Positions 33,506-43,354 of a stretch of DNA of 64,000 bases are shown piece after piece; within the stretch, counting starts at the first letter, position 1; every line of letters starts with the position of its first letter. The position numbers were made by a program, and so were the translations under genes. The stretch is taken from the NCBI RefSeq assembly GCF_037482285.1, contig NZ_JBBEYB010000009.1, positions 1-64,000 of the forward strand, given 5' to 3'. This stretch comes from Aquabacterium sp029268225. GTDB lineage: Bacteria > Pseudomonadota > Gammaproteobacteria > Burkholderiales > Burkholderiaceae_C. Under the pieces are notes generated by a model. That model was not told the origin of the DNA and did not search any database. It was given only the letters and a program-made list of their open reading frames with translations.

Positions 33506-35533
33506 GTGACCCATCTAGATGCCGCATTGCAGACTGACACCGGCCACTGGCGTCAACAGACCTTGCAAGCGGGCCTCGACCTGCTCGACCAGGGGCTCAC
33601 CGTTTTCGACGCCGATTTGAAGCTGGTCGCGTGGAACCGCGCCTTCCTGCAGCTGCTCGATTTCCCGGCGGATCTGGCCTTTGTGGGCGCCCCGTTCGAG
33701 AGCTTCATCCGCTACAACGCCCAGCGTGGCGAATATGGGGAAGACGACATCGACGCTGCCGTGGCCGCCCGCGTGGACAAGGCCCGCGAGTTCGTGCCGC
33801 ACGACATCGAGCGTGTGCGCCCCGATGGCAGCGTGTTGCGCATCACCGGCCAGCCCCTGCCCGGACACGGTTTCGTCACCCTGTATTCCGATGTGACCGA
33901 GCAGCGCCGTGCCGAGCAGGCCTTGCGCCAAGCCAACAGCGAGCTGGAATCCCGCGTGCTGGCGCGCACCGCCGAGCTGCAGGCCAGCAACCAGCGCCTG
34001 CGCGAGGCACTGGAGGCCAACGAACAGATCACCGCCTCGCTGCGTCGCAGTGAGCACCAGATGCGCCTGGTCACCGACTCGATTCCGGCGCTGGTGGCCT
34101 ATTTCCGCGCCGATCGCACCTACACCTACGTCAACCGCGGCTATCAGGATTGGTTCGGTCTCGATCCGCACAAGCCCGATGCGGTCAGCGCCCGCGAGTT
34201 CCTGGGCTCGGACGTGTACGAGCGCATCAAGCCCAACATCAGCCGCGCGCTGGCAGGGGAAGCCGTCACCTTCGACTACGAGCTGCACACCGTGGCCGGC
34301 CAGACCCTGGCCGTGCGCACCACGCTCGTCCCCGACATCGCAGCCGATGGGGACGTGGTGGGCTGCTTCGAGCTCACCTTTGATGTCACGCAGGAAAAGC
34401 AGTCACAGGCCCTGGTCGTGCGCGCCCAGAAGATGAAGGCCATGGGCCAGCTCACGGGCGGCTTGGCGCACGACTTCAACAACATCCTCACGGTCATCAT
34501 CGGCAACCTCTCGGCCCTGGCCGATGCCCGCCCGCAAGACCCACTGGTCACCGAGTTCACCGGCCCGGCCATCGCCGCCGCCCGTCGGGGCGCCGAGCTG
34601 ATCCGCGGCCTGATGACCTTTGCACGCCAGCAGCCCCTTCAGGCCGGGGCGGTTGATGTCACGGCGCTCACCCAGTCGGTGACCCGCCTGGTGCGGCCGG
34701 CTTTGCCAGTGACCCTGCAGTTGGATGTGGTGCTCGACCGTGAACCGGCCTGGACCTGGGTGGACGCGACGCAGCTCGAAAACGCCTTGGTCAACCTCAT
34801 CCTCAACGCCCGCGATGCCACTCAGTCGCACGGTCGCATCGTCGTGCGCACGTCCACACACACCATCGACGAACGCCAGGCCGAACGCCAGCGTGTGCAG
34901 CCCGGCACCTATGTGTGCCTGGAGGTGGTGGACGACGGCGTGGGCATGGACGCGGCCACCGTCTCTCGCATCTTCGAGCCCTTCTTCACCACCAAGCAGG
35001 CTGGCAGTGGCACTGGCCTGGGCATGTCCATGGTGTACGGCTTTGTGCGCCAGTCGGGCGGCGCCATCCAGGTGAACAGCACGCCCGGGCAAGGCACCAC
35101 CGTGTCGCTGTGCCTGCCTGCGATCGAGGTGCCCACCGACGTGCCGGCGCTCGATGACACCGATTTTGCGTCCGACCGCAGTCGCCGTGGTGTGGCGCTG
35201 CTGGTGGAGGACGATCCCGATGTGCGCCGTGTCGTGCGCCGCAGCCTGCTCGACCTGGGCTTTGCCGTCATCGAGGCCGCGCACGCGCAGGAAGCGCAGG
35301 CTATCCTTGCGCAGATGCCCGATATCAATCTGCTCCTGTCCGACATCATGATGCCCGGTGAGATGAACGGCGTAGGCCTGGCTCGCCTGGCGCGTTTGCA
35401 GCGACCTCAGATGCAGGTGTTGCTGATGAGCGGCTGTGCGCCCAGTGGGGACGAGCTCATGGACCTGCCCGTCTTGCCCAAGCCCTTCAGCACCCGCGAT
35501 CTGGCGGCGGCCCTGGAAGGGCTGACCGCGTGA
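33506..35533 (+). CDS. PAS-domain hybrid sensor histidine kinase/response regulator
   Basis: A 675-residue soluble hybrid kinase. PAS-7-type domain (residues about 18-130, GLTVFDADLKLVAWNRAFLQLLDFP), coiled coil (about 131-185), second PAS (about 190-300). HisKA follows with phospho-accepting His322 in GLAHDFNNILT, then HATPase (NLILNARDAT, GTGLGMSMVYG). A C-terminal receiver (ALLVEDDPDVRRVVRRSL; phospho-Asp in LLLSDIMMPG) ends it. No membrane segment, so it senses a cytoplasmic cue. The start is GTG at 33506 after CGGAG. The stop overlaps the next gene as GTGA. Confidence 0.93.
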   Translation: MTHLDAALQTDTGHWRQQTLQAGLDLLDQGLTVFDADLKLVAWNRAFLQLLDFPADLAFVGAPFESFIRYNAQRGEYGEDDIDAAVAARVDKAREFVPHDIERVRPDGSVLRITGQPLPGHGFVTLYSDVTEQRRAEQALRQANSELESRVLARTAELQASNQRLREALEANEQITASLRRSEHQMRLVTDSIPALVAYFRADRTYTYVNRGYQDWFGLDPHKPDAVSAREFLGSDVYERIKPNISRALAGEAVTFDYELHTVAGQTLAVRTTLVPDIAADGDVVGCFELTFDVTQEKQSQALVVRAQKMKAMGQLTGGLAHDFNNILTVIIGNLSALADARPQDPLVTEFTGPAIAAARRGAELIRGLMTFARQQPLQAGAVDVTALTQSVTRLVRPALPVTLQLDVVLDREPAWTWVDATQLENALVNLILNARDATQSHGRIVVRTSTHTIDERQAERQRVQPGTYVCLEVVDDGVGMDAATVSRIFEPFFTTKQAGSGTGLGMSMVYGFVRQSGGAIQVNSTPGQGTTVSLCLPAIEVPTDVPALDDTDFASDRSRRGVALLVEDDPDVRRVVRRSLLDLGFAVIEAAHAQEAQAILAQMPDINLLLSDIMMPGEMNGVGLARLARLQRPQMQVLLMSGCAPSGDELMDLPVLPKPFSTRDLAAALEGLTA

Positions 35534-36243
35534 GCATGCCCCCGGCCCTGATTTACGTCATTGAAGACGAGCTCTCGATCGCCCGTCTGGTGCAATCCGT
35601 GCTCGTCGAATTCGGCTTCGAGGTGGAGTGTTTCCACACCGGCGCCAGCGCACTGAGCCGTCTGCCGGTCCGCCGCCCCGATCTGTGCATCATCGACCTG
35701 GGCCTGCCCGATATGGACGGCATCGACCTGGTGCGTCAGATCAGCCAGCAGTCTCCCTGTGGCCTCCTGATCCTCAGTGGTCGAGGGCACTCCGCTGACC
35801 GCATCATGGGTCTGGAGTTGGGCGGAGATGACTATGTCACCAAGCCTTTCGAGCCGCGTGAACTGGTCGCCCGTGTGCGCAGCATCCTGCGTCGTCGCGG
35901 CCAGGTGCCGGGCGGCGGCCAAAGCGAGTCGCGGCGCGTGGCACGCTTTCTGAACTGGACGCTGGACTGCTCGGCCAACACCCTGCGCTCCGACGAGGGG
36001 GGCGAGCATGTGCTGGGTGTGGCCGAAGTGCAGGTGCTGCGCACCTTCCTGGAGCGGCCCCATCAGATCCTCACCCGTGAACAATTGGTCGGACGGCGTG
36101 GCTTATCTCCCCTGGATCGCAGCATTGACGTGAGGATTTCACGCCTGCGCCGCAAGATCGAAGATGACCCGCTCGATCCGCGTATCATCAAGACCGTCTA
36201 CGGCGCCGGGTACGTTTTCTCGGCGACTGTCATCTGGGGTTAG
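35530..36243 (+). CDS. OmpR-type response regulator
   Basis: A 237-residue regulator. The receiver domain (residues about 5-120) has the acidic pair in VIEDELS, the phospho-Asp in CIIDLGLPDMDG and the lysine in VTKPFEPREL. The C-terminal winged helix (about 135-235) includes LTREQLVGRRGLSPLDRSIDVRISRLRRKIEDD. The start is a GTG at 35530 overlapping the kinase stop, or the ATG at 35536. It is the likely output partner of the upstream kinase. Confidence 0.95.
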   Translation: MSMPPALIYVIEDELSIARLVQSVLVEFGFEVECFHTGASALSRLPVRRPDLCIIDLGLPDMDGIDLVRQISQQSPCGLLILSGRGHSADRIMGLELGGDDYVTKPFEPRELVARVRSILRRRGQVPGGGQSESRRVARFLNWTLDCSANTLRSDEGGEHVLGVAEVQVLRTFLERPHQILTREQLVGRRGLSPLDRSIDVRISRLRRKIEDDPLDPRIIKTVYGAGYVFSATVIWG

Positions 36244-36278
36244 GTGCCTGGCGGCACCCGCGCGATGAGAGGGTCTCC

Positions 36279-37190
36279 ATGCGATCTGCCAAGAAAACTG
36301 TGAATGTCTCTGGACTTGCCGCTCGCTGCGGGATGGCCTTGGCGCTGGCGGGCGTGCTGTCTGCGTGCACCTCGCTGTCCTTGCCTTGGTCTGAGCCCAC
36401 AGGGGGCAACCGCCCCGAAACGGTCTGGGCGGTCACGGCCAACCACGAACTCATCCACTTCAATGCGGGCCAGCCTGGCAAGCTGCTCAGTCGCCGTCCA
36501 CTGCAAGGCCTGAGTGAGGGCGAGGTCATCGTCGGCATCGATTACCGCGTGGCCCGTGGGGTGCTGTATGCCCTCAGCAGTGCCGGGCGCCTGTACACAC
36601 TCGATACCGTTCAGGCACGTTTGAACTGGGTGCCGGCTCCACTGCTGTCTTTGTCACCGCAACAGGCCCACGGATTCGATTTCAATCCCACCGTCGACCG
36701 TATCCGCGTCATCAGCGAAGATGGGCGCAACATGCGTGTGCACCCCGATACGGGCGCGCTGGTCGATGGCGATCCTGCCCAAGCCGGTGTGCAGCCAGAC
36801 GGTGCCCTGCGCTACGCCGACGCGACCGTTCGGCCGCGCGTGGCCGGCATGGCCTACACCTACAACACCCGAGATGACAAGTTGACCACCGGCTATGCCA
36901 TCGACATGAGTCAAGGCACGCTGGTGACGTTGGGCAGCGCCGAGGGCGTCAGCCCTGTCGTGTCTCCCAATGGTGGCATGCTGTTCAAGGTGGGCGGCCT
37001 GGGCCTGGGGCCTTTGCGTGAGGTCTCCTTCGACATTTCGGACGTGCGCAACACCGCCTTGGCGGCCGTGGTCACGCAGGCCGAGGCCCGGACCCGCCTC
37101 TATCGCATTGATCTGCGCACGGGGCAGGCCTCCTTGCTGGGCACCGTGGGCCAGGGGCAATCCTTGCGAGGGGTGGCGATTGAGCCATAA
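36279..37190 (+). CDS. DUF4394 lipoprotein
   Basis: A 303-residue exported protein. The N-terminus has a signal with lipobox-like LSAC (cysteine near residue 30), so it is probably lipid-anchored. The rest is a beta-propeller-like DUF4394 domain with repeats such as VIVGIDYRVARGVLYALSSAGRLYTLD, HGFDFNPTVDRIRVISEDGRNMRVHPDTG and ATVRPRVAGMAYTYNTRDDK. The function is unknown. It is 35 bp after the regulator and overlaps the cupredoxin gene. Confidence 0.88.
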   Translation: MRSAKKTVNVSGLAARCGMALALAGVLSACTSLSLPWSEPTGGNRPETVWAVTANHELIHFNAGQPGKLLSRRPLQGLSEGEVIVGIDYRVARGVLYALSSAGRLYTLDTVQARLNWVPAPLLSLSPQQAHGFDFNPTVDRIRVISEDGRNMRVHPDTGALVDGDPAQAGVQPDGALRYADATVRPRVAGMAYTYNTRDDKLTTGYAIDMSQGTLVTLGSAEGVSPVVSPNGGMLFKVGGLGLGPLREVSFDISDVRNTALAAVVTQAEARTRLYRIDLRTGQASLLGTVGQGQSLRGVAIEP

Positions 37191-37797
37191 GGGTTGGATC
37201 GCTTGGGGGCTCGCCGCATGCTTGAGCCTGGGCGTGGGCACCAGCGGTGCAGCCAGTTTGCAGGTCACAGTGGTGGACGAGCAAGGGCGTCCCGTACCCG
37301 ATGCCGTGGTGTTCCTGGATTCGGTCCAGGCCAGCAAGGCCGTGCGTCCCATGGCGCAGGTCGACATGGCCCAGCAGAACAAGCGTTTTGTGCCCGATGT
37401 GCTCCTCGTCACACGGGGGACCCCGGTGGCCTTTCCCAACCGCGACACCGTGCGCCACCATGTGTACTCGTTCTCGCCCACCAAGCGGTTCGAGCTCAAG
37501 CTCTACGTCGGCACGCCTGCCCAACCGGTGGTGTTCGACCAGCCAGGTGTGGCCGTGCTGGGCTGCAACATCCACGATCAGATGATTGCCTGGGTCGTGG
37601 TGGTGGACACGCCATACCGAGCCCAAGCCGACGCCGATGGCCGTGTCGTGCTGGACAACGTCCCGCCTGATGCCTACCAACTGCGCCTGTGGCACCAGCG
37701 TCTGCCCGTGGGGGCGTCTGCCCAGGCTCAGGCGCTGAGCATGACGGACAAGTCCCTGGCGCTGCGCGTTGTGCTCCGCAAGCTGGAGGCGCCATGA
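37180..37797 (+). CDS. exported cupredoxin-like protein
   Basis: A 205-residue secreted protein of the plastocyanin-like group often annotated as methylamine utilization protein. It has a signal peptide (KGWIAWGLAACLSLGVGTSGA) and a small carboxypeptidase-regulatory-like beta domain (VTVVDEQGRPVPDAVVFL). Type-1 copper ligands are His in RDTVRHHVYSF and Cys, His and Met in GCNIHDQM. The start is TTG at 37180 after AGGGGTGG, overlapping the DUF4394 stop; upstream in-frame ATGs lie inside that gene. The stop overlaps the next ATG as ATGA. Confidence 0.85.
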   Translation: MSHKGWIAWGLAACLSLGVGTSGAASLQVTVVDEQGRPVPDAVVFLDSVQASKAVRPMAQVDMAQQNKRFVPDVLLVTRGTPVAFPNRDTVRHHVYSFSPTKRFELKLYVGTPAQPVVFDQPGVAVLGCNIHDQMIAWVVVVDTPYRAQADADGRVVLDNVPPDAYQLRLWHQRLPVGASAQAQALSMTDKSLALRVVLRKLEAP

Positions 37798-40139
37798 CCG
37801 ACATGGCTCGCTCGTACTGGCGAGACATGTCGCTGTCCACTCGCATCGTGCTGGTCATGCTCATCTTGCTGCTGGTCGTGCAGGCGGCAGGTGGTGCGGT
37901 CGTGCGGGCCGCTGTCGAGCAACTGGTGCGGCAAGGGGTGCGCACCGAACTGGAGGTTGGCGAGCGCGTCTGGCAACGTCTGCTGGACTTGCGAGCACAG
38001 CGCTTGCAGGAGGCGTCGGTCGTGCTGGCGGCAGATTTCGGCTTCCGCTCGGCCATCGCCAGTGGCGATCAAGGCACCATTGCCTCGGCACTGGACAACA
38101 GCAGTGCCCGCATTGGCGCCACCTTGGCGGTGATGCTGTCGCCTGACTTCACGCAGTCCACTGTCAGTGAGGGTGCGCCACCGGTGCCCCACGAGGTGTT
38201 CCAGCACTTGGGCACACAGTTGGCTCGGGTGCCGCAAGGCGGGCGATTGGCCCGCATCGGGCCGCAGCCTTACCAGTTCGTCATGGTGCCTGTGAAGGCA
38301 CCCGTGTTGATCGGCTGGGTGCTGATGGGTTTCCCGCTCGACCAACGGCTGGCCGAAGACTTTGTGCGCCTGTCCAATGTCCACATCGCCATCGTGTCCG
38401 AGCAGTCTGATCAGACCCTGGTGCCAGTCGTCTCGACCTTGCCACGGGTGCAGCAGGCCGCCCTGGTCGATGTGGTTCGTCAGCGCCTGTCGTCTGTCAC
38501 GTTGGGCGAGGACATCTTCGCCGTGCGACAAGGCGCCATGGGCGCCACCGATGGCGCGATGCGCGCGATCTTCTTGCGCTCCATCTCTGAGGCAAGTGGG
38601 CCTTACCGGCAACTCCAGCTTCACCTGATCTTGATCACCTTGGGTGGTCTCTTGTTGTTCGCCGTGGGCAGTCACCTCGCCAGCCGACGTGTGACCCGTC
38701 CTCTCAAGGAGCTCACCGAGGTCACCGGGGTGTTGGAGCAGGGCCGCTTTGACATTGCCGTGCAAGGCACGCAGCGACACGACGAAGTGGGGCAGCTGGC
38801 CCGCGGTTTTGATCGCATGCGCACCAGCTTGGCCCAGCAGCATGAGCAGATCCTCAAGCTCGCCTACTGGGACCGTCTCACCGGCCTGCCCAACCGCGAG
38901 CAGTTCCGGGATCGCCTGGTGGCGGCACTCGATCAGGCAGGGCAAGGTCCCCTGGTGGTTCTCACCCTCAACCTGGATCGATTCAAACACGTCAACGAAG
39001 TGCTGGGCTATGCCTTTGGCGACGAGCTGCTCAAGGTGGTGGCCGCTCGCCTGCAGCAGCATGTGGGCACCGCAGCCGATCTGGTGGCGCGTGTGGGGGG
39101 CGACGAGTTCGTCATCCTGTTGACCCAGGCGGATGCCCAGGCCGCGCTGGCCGTGGCCGATCGCATCACCAGAGGTTTCGAGCACCCACTGGCGCTTGGG
39201 GAGCAGACGGTTGATCTCAGTGCCAGCATCGGTGCGGCCTGCTGGCCTGGCGATGGCGACGACGCCGACACCTTGATGAGCCGCTCCGAAGTCGCGATGC
39301 ACGCTGCCAAGGCACGGACCACCGGCGTGGTGCTGTACGCCCCAGCGCTCGACTCGTCCAGCGCCCAGACCCTGTCTCTGCTGAGCGACCTGCGCCACGC
39401 ACTGGCGCACGAGGAGTTGCGTTTGTACTTGCAGCCCAAGCTGCACACCGCTTCCGGGCAGATCAGTGCGGCCGAGGCTCTGGTGCGGTGGCAGCACCCT
39501 GAACGCGGACTCGTTCCCCCCATGGCCTTCATTCCGTTTGCCGAGCAAACCGGTTTCGTGCGCCAACTCACCTTGTGGGTGTTCGAGGAGGTGGCCCGTC
39601 AGTGGTCCAGTCTGCAAAGCGCCGAAGCTGGCCTGCGTGTGGCCATCAACCTGTCCACCCGAGATTTACTGGACCTGGATTTTCCGCAAAAGCTCAGCGC
39701 CATCATGGCGCGCCATGGTGTGCAGGCCGAGGCCTTTTGCCTGGAGATCACCGAGAGCGCGATCATGGACGACCCTCAGCGTGCCGAGAACACCCTCAAC
39801 CGCTTGGCTGAGTTGGGCTTCAAGCTCTCCATTGACGACTTTGGCACCGGCTATTCGTCGCTGGCCTACCTCAAGCGTCTGCCGGTCAGCGAACTCAAGA
39901 TCGACAAGTCTTTCGTGATGGGCATGGCAGACGACGACAGCGATGCCAAGATCGTCCGCTCGACCATTGACCTGGCCCACAACCTGGGCCTCAGTGTGGT
40001 GGCCGAAGGCGTGGAGACCGAAGCCATCTTGCAGCGTCTGCGCGATTGGCGGTGTGACGAAGCCCAGGGTTATTTGGTGAGCAAGCCCATGCCGGCGGCA
40101 GACTTCATCGCCTGGCGACAGCGTTGGCAGCGCCGTTGA
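37794..40139 (+). CDS. membrane GGDEF/EAL c-di-GMP enzyme
   Basis: A 781-residue c-di-GMP protein. One membrane segment near residues 17-38, a periplasmic sensor region (about 40-275), a second segment (about 276-292), then HAMP (TRPLKELTEVTGVLEQGRFD). The GGDEF domain has an intact GGDEF at 435-439, and the EAL domain has AEALVRW, ITESAIMDDP, DDFGTGYSSLAYLKRL and ELKIDKSF. Both activities look possible. It ends the five-gene operon and overlaps the cupredoxin gene by 4 bp. Its periplasmic domain could read the state of that protein. Confidence 0.93.
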   Translation: MTDMARSYWRDMSLSTRIVLVMLILLLVVQAAGGAVVRAAVEQLVRQGVRTELEVGERVWQRLLDLRAQRLQEASVVLAADFGFRSAIASGDQGTIASALDNSSARIGATLAVMLSPDFTQSTVSEGAPPVPHEVFQHLGTQLARVPQGGRLARIGPQPYQFVMVPVKAPVLIGWVLMGFPLDQRLAEDFVRLSNVHIAIVSEQSDQTLVPVVSTLPRVQQAALVDVVRQRLSSVTLGEDIFAVRQGAMGATDGAMRAIFLRSISEASGPYRQLQLHLILITLGGLLLFAVGSHLASRRVTRPLKELTEVTGVLEQGRFDIAVQGTQRHDEVGQLARGFDRMRTSLAQQHEQILKLAYWDRLTGLPNREQFRDRLVAALDQAGQGPLVVLTLNLDRFKHVNEVLGYAFGDELLKVVAARLQQHVGTAADLVARVGGDEFVILLTQADAQAALAVADRITRGFEHPLALGEQTVDLSASIGAACWPGDGDDADTLMSRSEVAMHAAKARTTGVVLYAPALDSSSAQTLSLLSDLRHALAHEELRLYLQPKLHTASGQISAAEALVRWQHPERGLVPPMAFIPFAEQTGFVRQLTLWVFEEVARQWSSLQSAEAGLRVAINLSTRDLLDLDFPQKLSAIMARHGVQAEAFCLEITESAIMDDPQRAENTLNRLAELGFKLSIDDFGTGYSSLAYLKRLPVSELKIDKSFVMGMADDDSDAKIVRSTIDLAHNLGLSVVAEGVETEAILQRLRDWRCDEAQGYLVSKPMPAADFIAWRQRWQRR

Positions 40140-40173
40140 GCGAGCCTGGTCAGAGTGGCTGACAAAATCCGTG

Positions 40174-40193
40174 TACTGTATGAAAATACAGTG
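40174..40193. promoter_or_regulatory. LexA (SOS) box
   Basis: TACTGTATGAAAATACAGTG contains CTGT-N8-ACAG with the full TACTGTAT arm, very close to the E. coli consensus. It ends one base before the ATG at 40195. A LexA dimer here would block transcription of the radical SAM gene. Confidence 0.88.
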
Positions 40194-40194
40194 C

Positions 40195-41301
40195 ATGAGC
40201 GATTGGACGCCACCCCCTGATGCCCGTCTGCGTGCCATCCCCCTCAAGGGCCGTGGCACGGCCACCCGTTGGGCGCATCGCTTTGCGGCGCAGGCGCGCG
40301 AGGCGGTCGCCGATGGTTGGGAGCGCGAGGAGGATGAGACGACTGCGCGCCCCACCCAGGTCACGCCCGAGCAGGCCCGCAGCATCCTGTCGGGCAACCA
40401 GTCTCCCGACATCCCCTTCACCTGGTCCATCAACCCCTACCGCGGATGCGAGCACGGCTGTATCTACTGCTATGCCCGTCCCACCCATAGCTACCTCAAC
40501 CTTTCGCCCGGTCTGGACTTCGAAACCCGTCTGGTCGCCAAGGTCAACGCTGCCGCCTTGCTGCGCCAGGAGTTGCAAAAACCCAGTCACGTGTGCAGCC
40601 CCATCAACATCGGCTCGGCCACCGATCCCTACCAGCCCATTGAACGTGAGTGGCGCATCACTCGCAGCGTGCTGGAGGTGCTGAACAGCTGCCAGCATCC
40701 CTACACCCTGATCACCAAGTCCAGCGGCGTAGAGCGCGACATTGACCTGCTGGCGCAAGCCGGTGCGCGCCAGCAGGCCTATGTGATGATCAGCCTGACC
40801 ACGCTGGACGCCGCGCTGTGCCGCAAGCTGGAGCCCCGTGCGGCCGCACCGCACCGCCGCTTGCAGACCATCCAGCGTCTGTCCGAAGCCGGGGTCCCGG
40901 TCGGCGTCAACGTGGCGCCCATCATCCCCTTCCTCAACGAGCCCGAGATTGAAGCGCTCATCGAGGCCGCAGCACAGGCCGGTGCGCAGTCCATCCACTA
41001 CACCGTGTTGCGCCTTCCCTGGGAGGTCAAGCCTCTGTTCGAAGAGTGGCTCGGCCACCATGTGCCCGACAAGGCCGCGCGCATCATGGCCCGCGTGCGT
41101 GAACTGCGCGGCGGCAAGGATTACGACGCCGACTTCAGATGGCGCATGAAAGGCGAGGGCGTCTGGGCGCAGTTGATCTCGCAGCGTGTGCGCAAGGCCG
41201 TCGCGCGTCATGGGCTGGAACGCCGTCTGCCGGTGCTGGACGGCAGTGCGTTCAATCCGGCCGCCTTGCGTCCGCCCTCTCCGCAGCTGGGCCTGTTCTG
41301 A
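40195..41301 (+). CDS. PA0069-family radical SAM protein
   Basis: A radical SAM enzyme of about 368 residues. The Fe-S motif is RGCEHGCIYCYARPTH (CX3CX2C), followed by SSGVERDIDLLAQAG and SEAGVPVGVNVAPIIPFLNE. This is the PA0069 (YfkB-like/SplB-related) family, whose reaction is unknown. The in-frame GTG at 40171 and ATG at 40180 lie in or before the SOS box, so I take the ATG at 40195 (MSDWTPPPD). Control by LexA suggests a role in DNA damage. From memory, PA0069 belongs to the LexA regulon of Pseudomonas aeruginosa. Confidence 0.9.
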   Translation: MSDWTPPPDARLRAIPLKGRGTATRWAHRFAAQAREAVADGWEREEDETTARPTQVTPEQARSILSGNQSPDIPFTWSINPYRGCEHGCIYCYARPTHSYLNLSPGLDFETRLVAKVNAAALLRQELQKPSHVCSPINIGSATDPYQPIEREWRITRSVLEVLNSCQHPYTLITKSSGVERDIDLLAQAGARQQAYVMISLTTLDAALCRKLEPRAAAPHRRLQTIQRLSEAGVPVGVNVAPIIPFLNEPEIEALIEAAAQAGAQSIHYTVLRLPWEVKPLFEEWLGHHVPDKAARIMARVRELRGGKDYDADFRWRMKGEGVWAQLISQRVRKAVARHGLERRLPVLDGSAFNPAALRPPSPQLGLF

Positions 41302-41415
41302 ACCGCCATCCCGGTCAACTGGGGCTGCGAGGGCGATTGTTTGCCGGGCAAGGCACGCCAGCAGAGCCGGGCGCGTCTAAAATCGACGCTTTCGTTTCTC
41401 TACCTAGACTCGACC

Positions 41416-42885
<1,470 letters not shown>

Positions 42886-42894
42886 CGCCCTTTG

Positions 42895-42924
42895 AAAGAC
42901 CGGTGCCTGCGCACCGGTCTTTTG
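42895..42924 (+). terminator. Rho-independent terminator after argG
   Basis: AAAGACCGGTGC (42895-42906) and GCACCGGTCTTT (42911-42922) form a perfect 12-bp stem with a CTGC loop and T-rich 3' side. Confidence 0.93.
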
Positions 42925-42943
42925 TCATTTTGGAGAGAGACAC

Positions 42944-43261
42944 ATGACCACCAACACCCTGGCCGGCACCGTCGCCACCCAAGCCAATGTCTATTTCGAC
43001 GGCAAGTGCGTCTCGCACACCGTCACCCTGGCCGATGGCGTTCGCAAGTCCGTCGGCGTGATCCTGCCCGCCACGCTGACCTTCAACACCGGCGCGCCCG
43101 AAATCATGGAAACCGTTGCAGGCAAGGCCACCATCAAGCTGGCCGGCTCGGACGAATGGAAGACCTATGGCGCCGGCGAGAGCTTCAACGTGCCCGGCAA
43201 TTCGTCTTTCGAGATCAAGGTCGAGGGCGAGCCCTACCACTACATCTGCCACTTCGGTTGA
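42944..43261 (+). CDS. ppnP: pyrimidine/purine nucleoside phosphorylase
   Basis: A 105-residue cupin of the DUF1255 (YaiE/PpnP) family, which splits nucleosides with phosphate. Family marks are ANVYFDGKCVSHTV, LPATLTFNTGAPEIMETVAG and ESFNVPGNSSFEIK. The ATG at 42944 follows GGAGAG. The gene is isolated by a terminator on each side. Confidence 0.93.
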   Translation: MTTNTLAGTVATQANVYFDGKCVSHTVTLADGVRKSVGVILPATLTFNTGAPEIMETVAGKATIKLAGSDEWKTYGAGESFNVPGNSSFEIKVEGEPYHYICHFG

Positions 43262-43285
43262 TGCTTGCGGCGTGATGCGCCCATG

Positions 43286-43312
43286 AAAAAGCCGCTCTTC
43301 GGAGCGGCTTTT
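43286..43312. terminator. bidirectional terminator between ppnP and murB
   Basis: AAAAAGCCGCTC-TTCG-GAGCGGCTTTT is a stable UUCG-loop hairpin with A and T runs on both sides. It can serve both convergent genes. Confidence 0.92.
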
Positions 43313-43354
43313 GTGTTCTGGGTTGCTGGTGCACCCAACATCCCTCGAGAGGCA

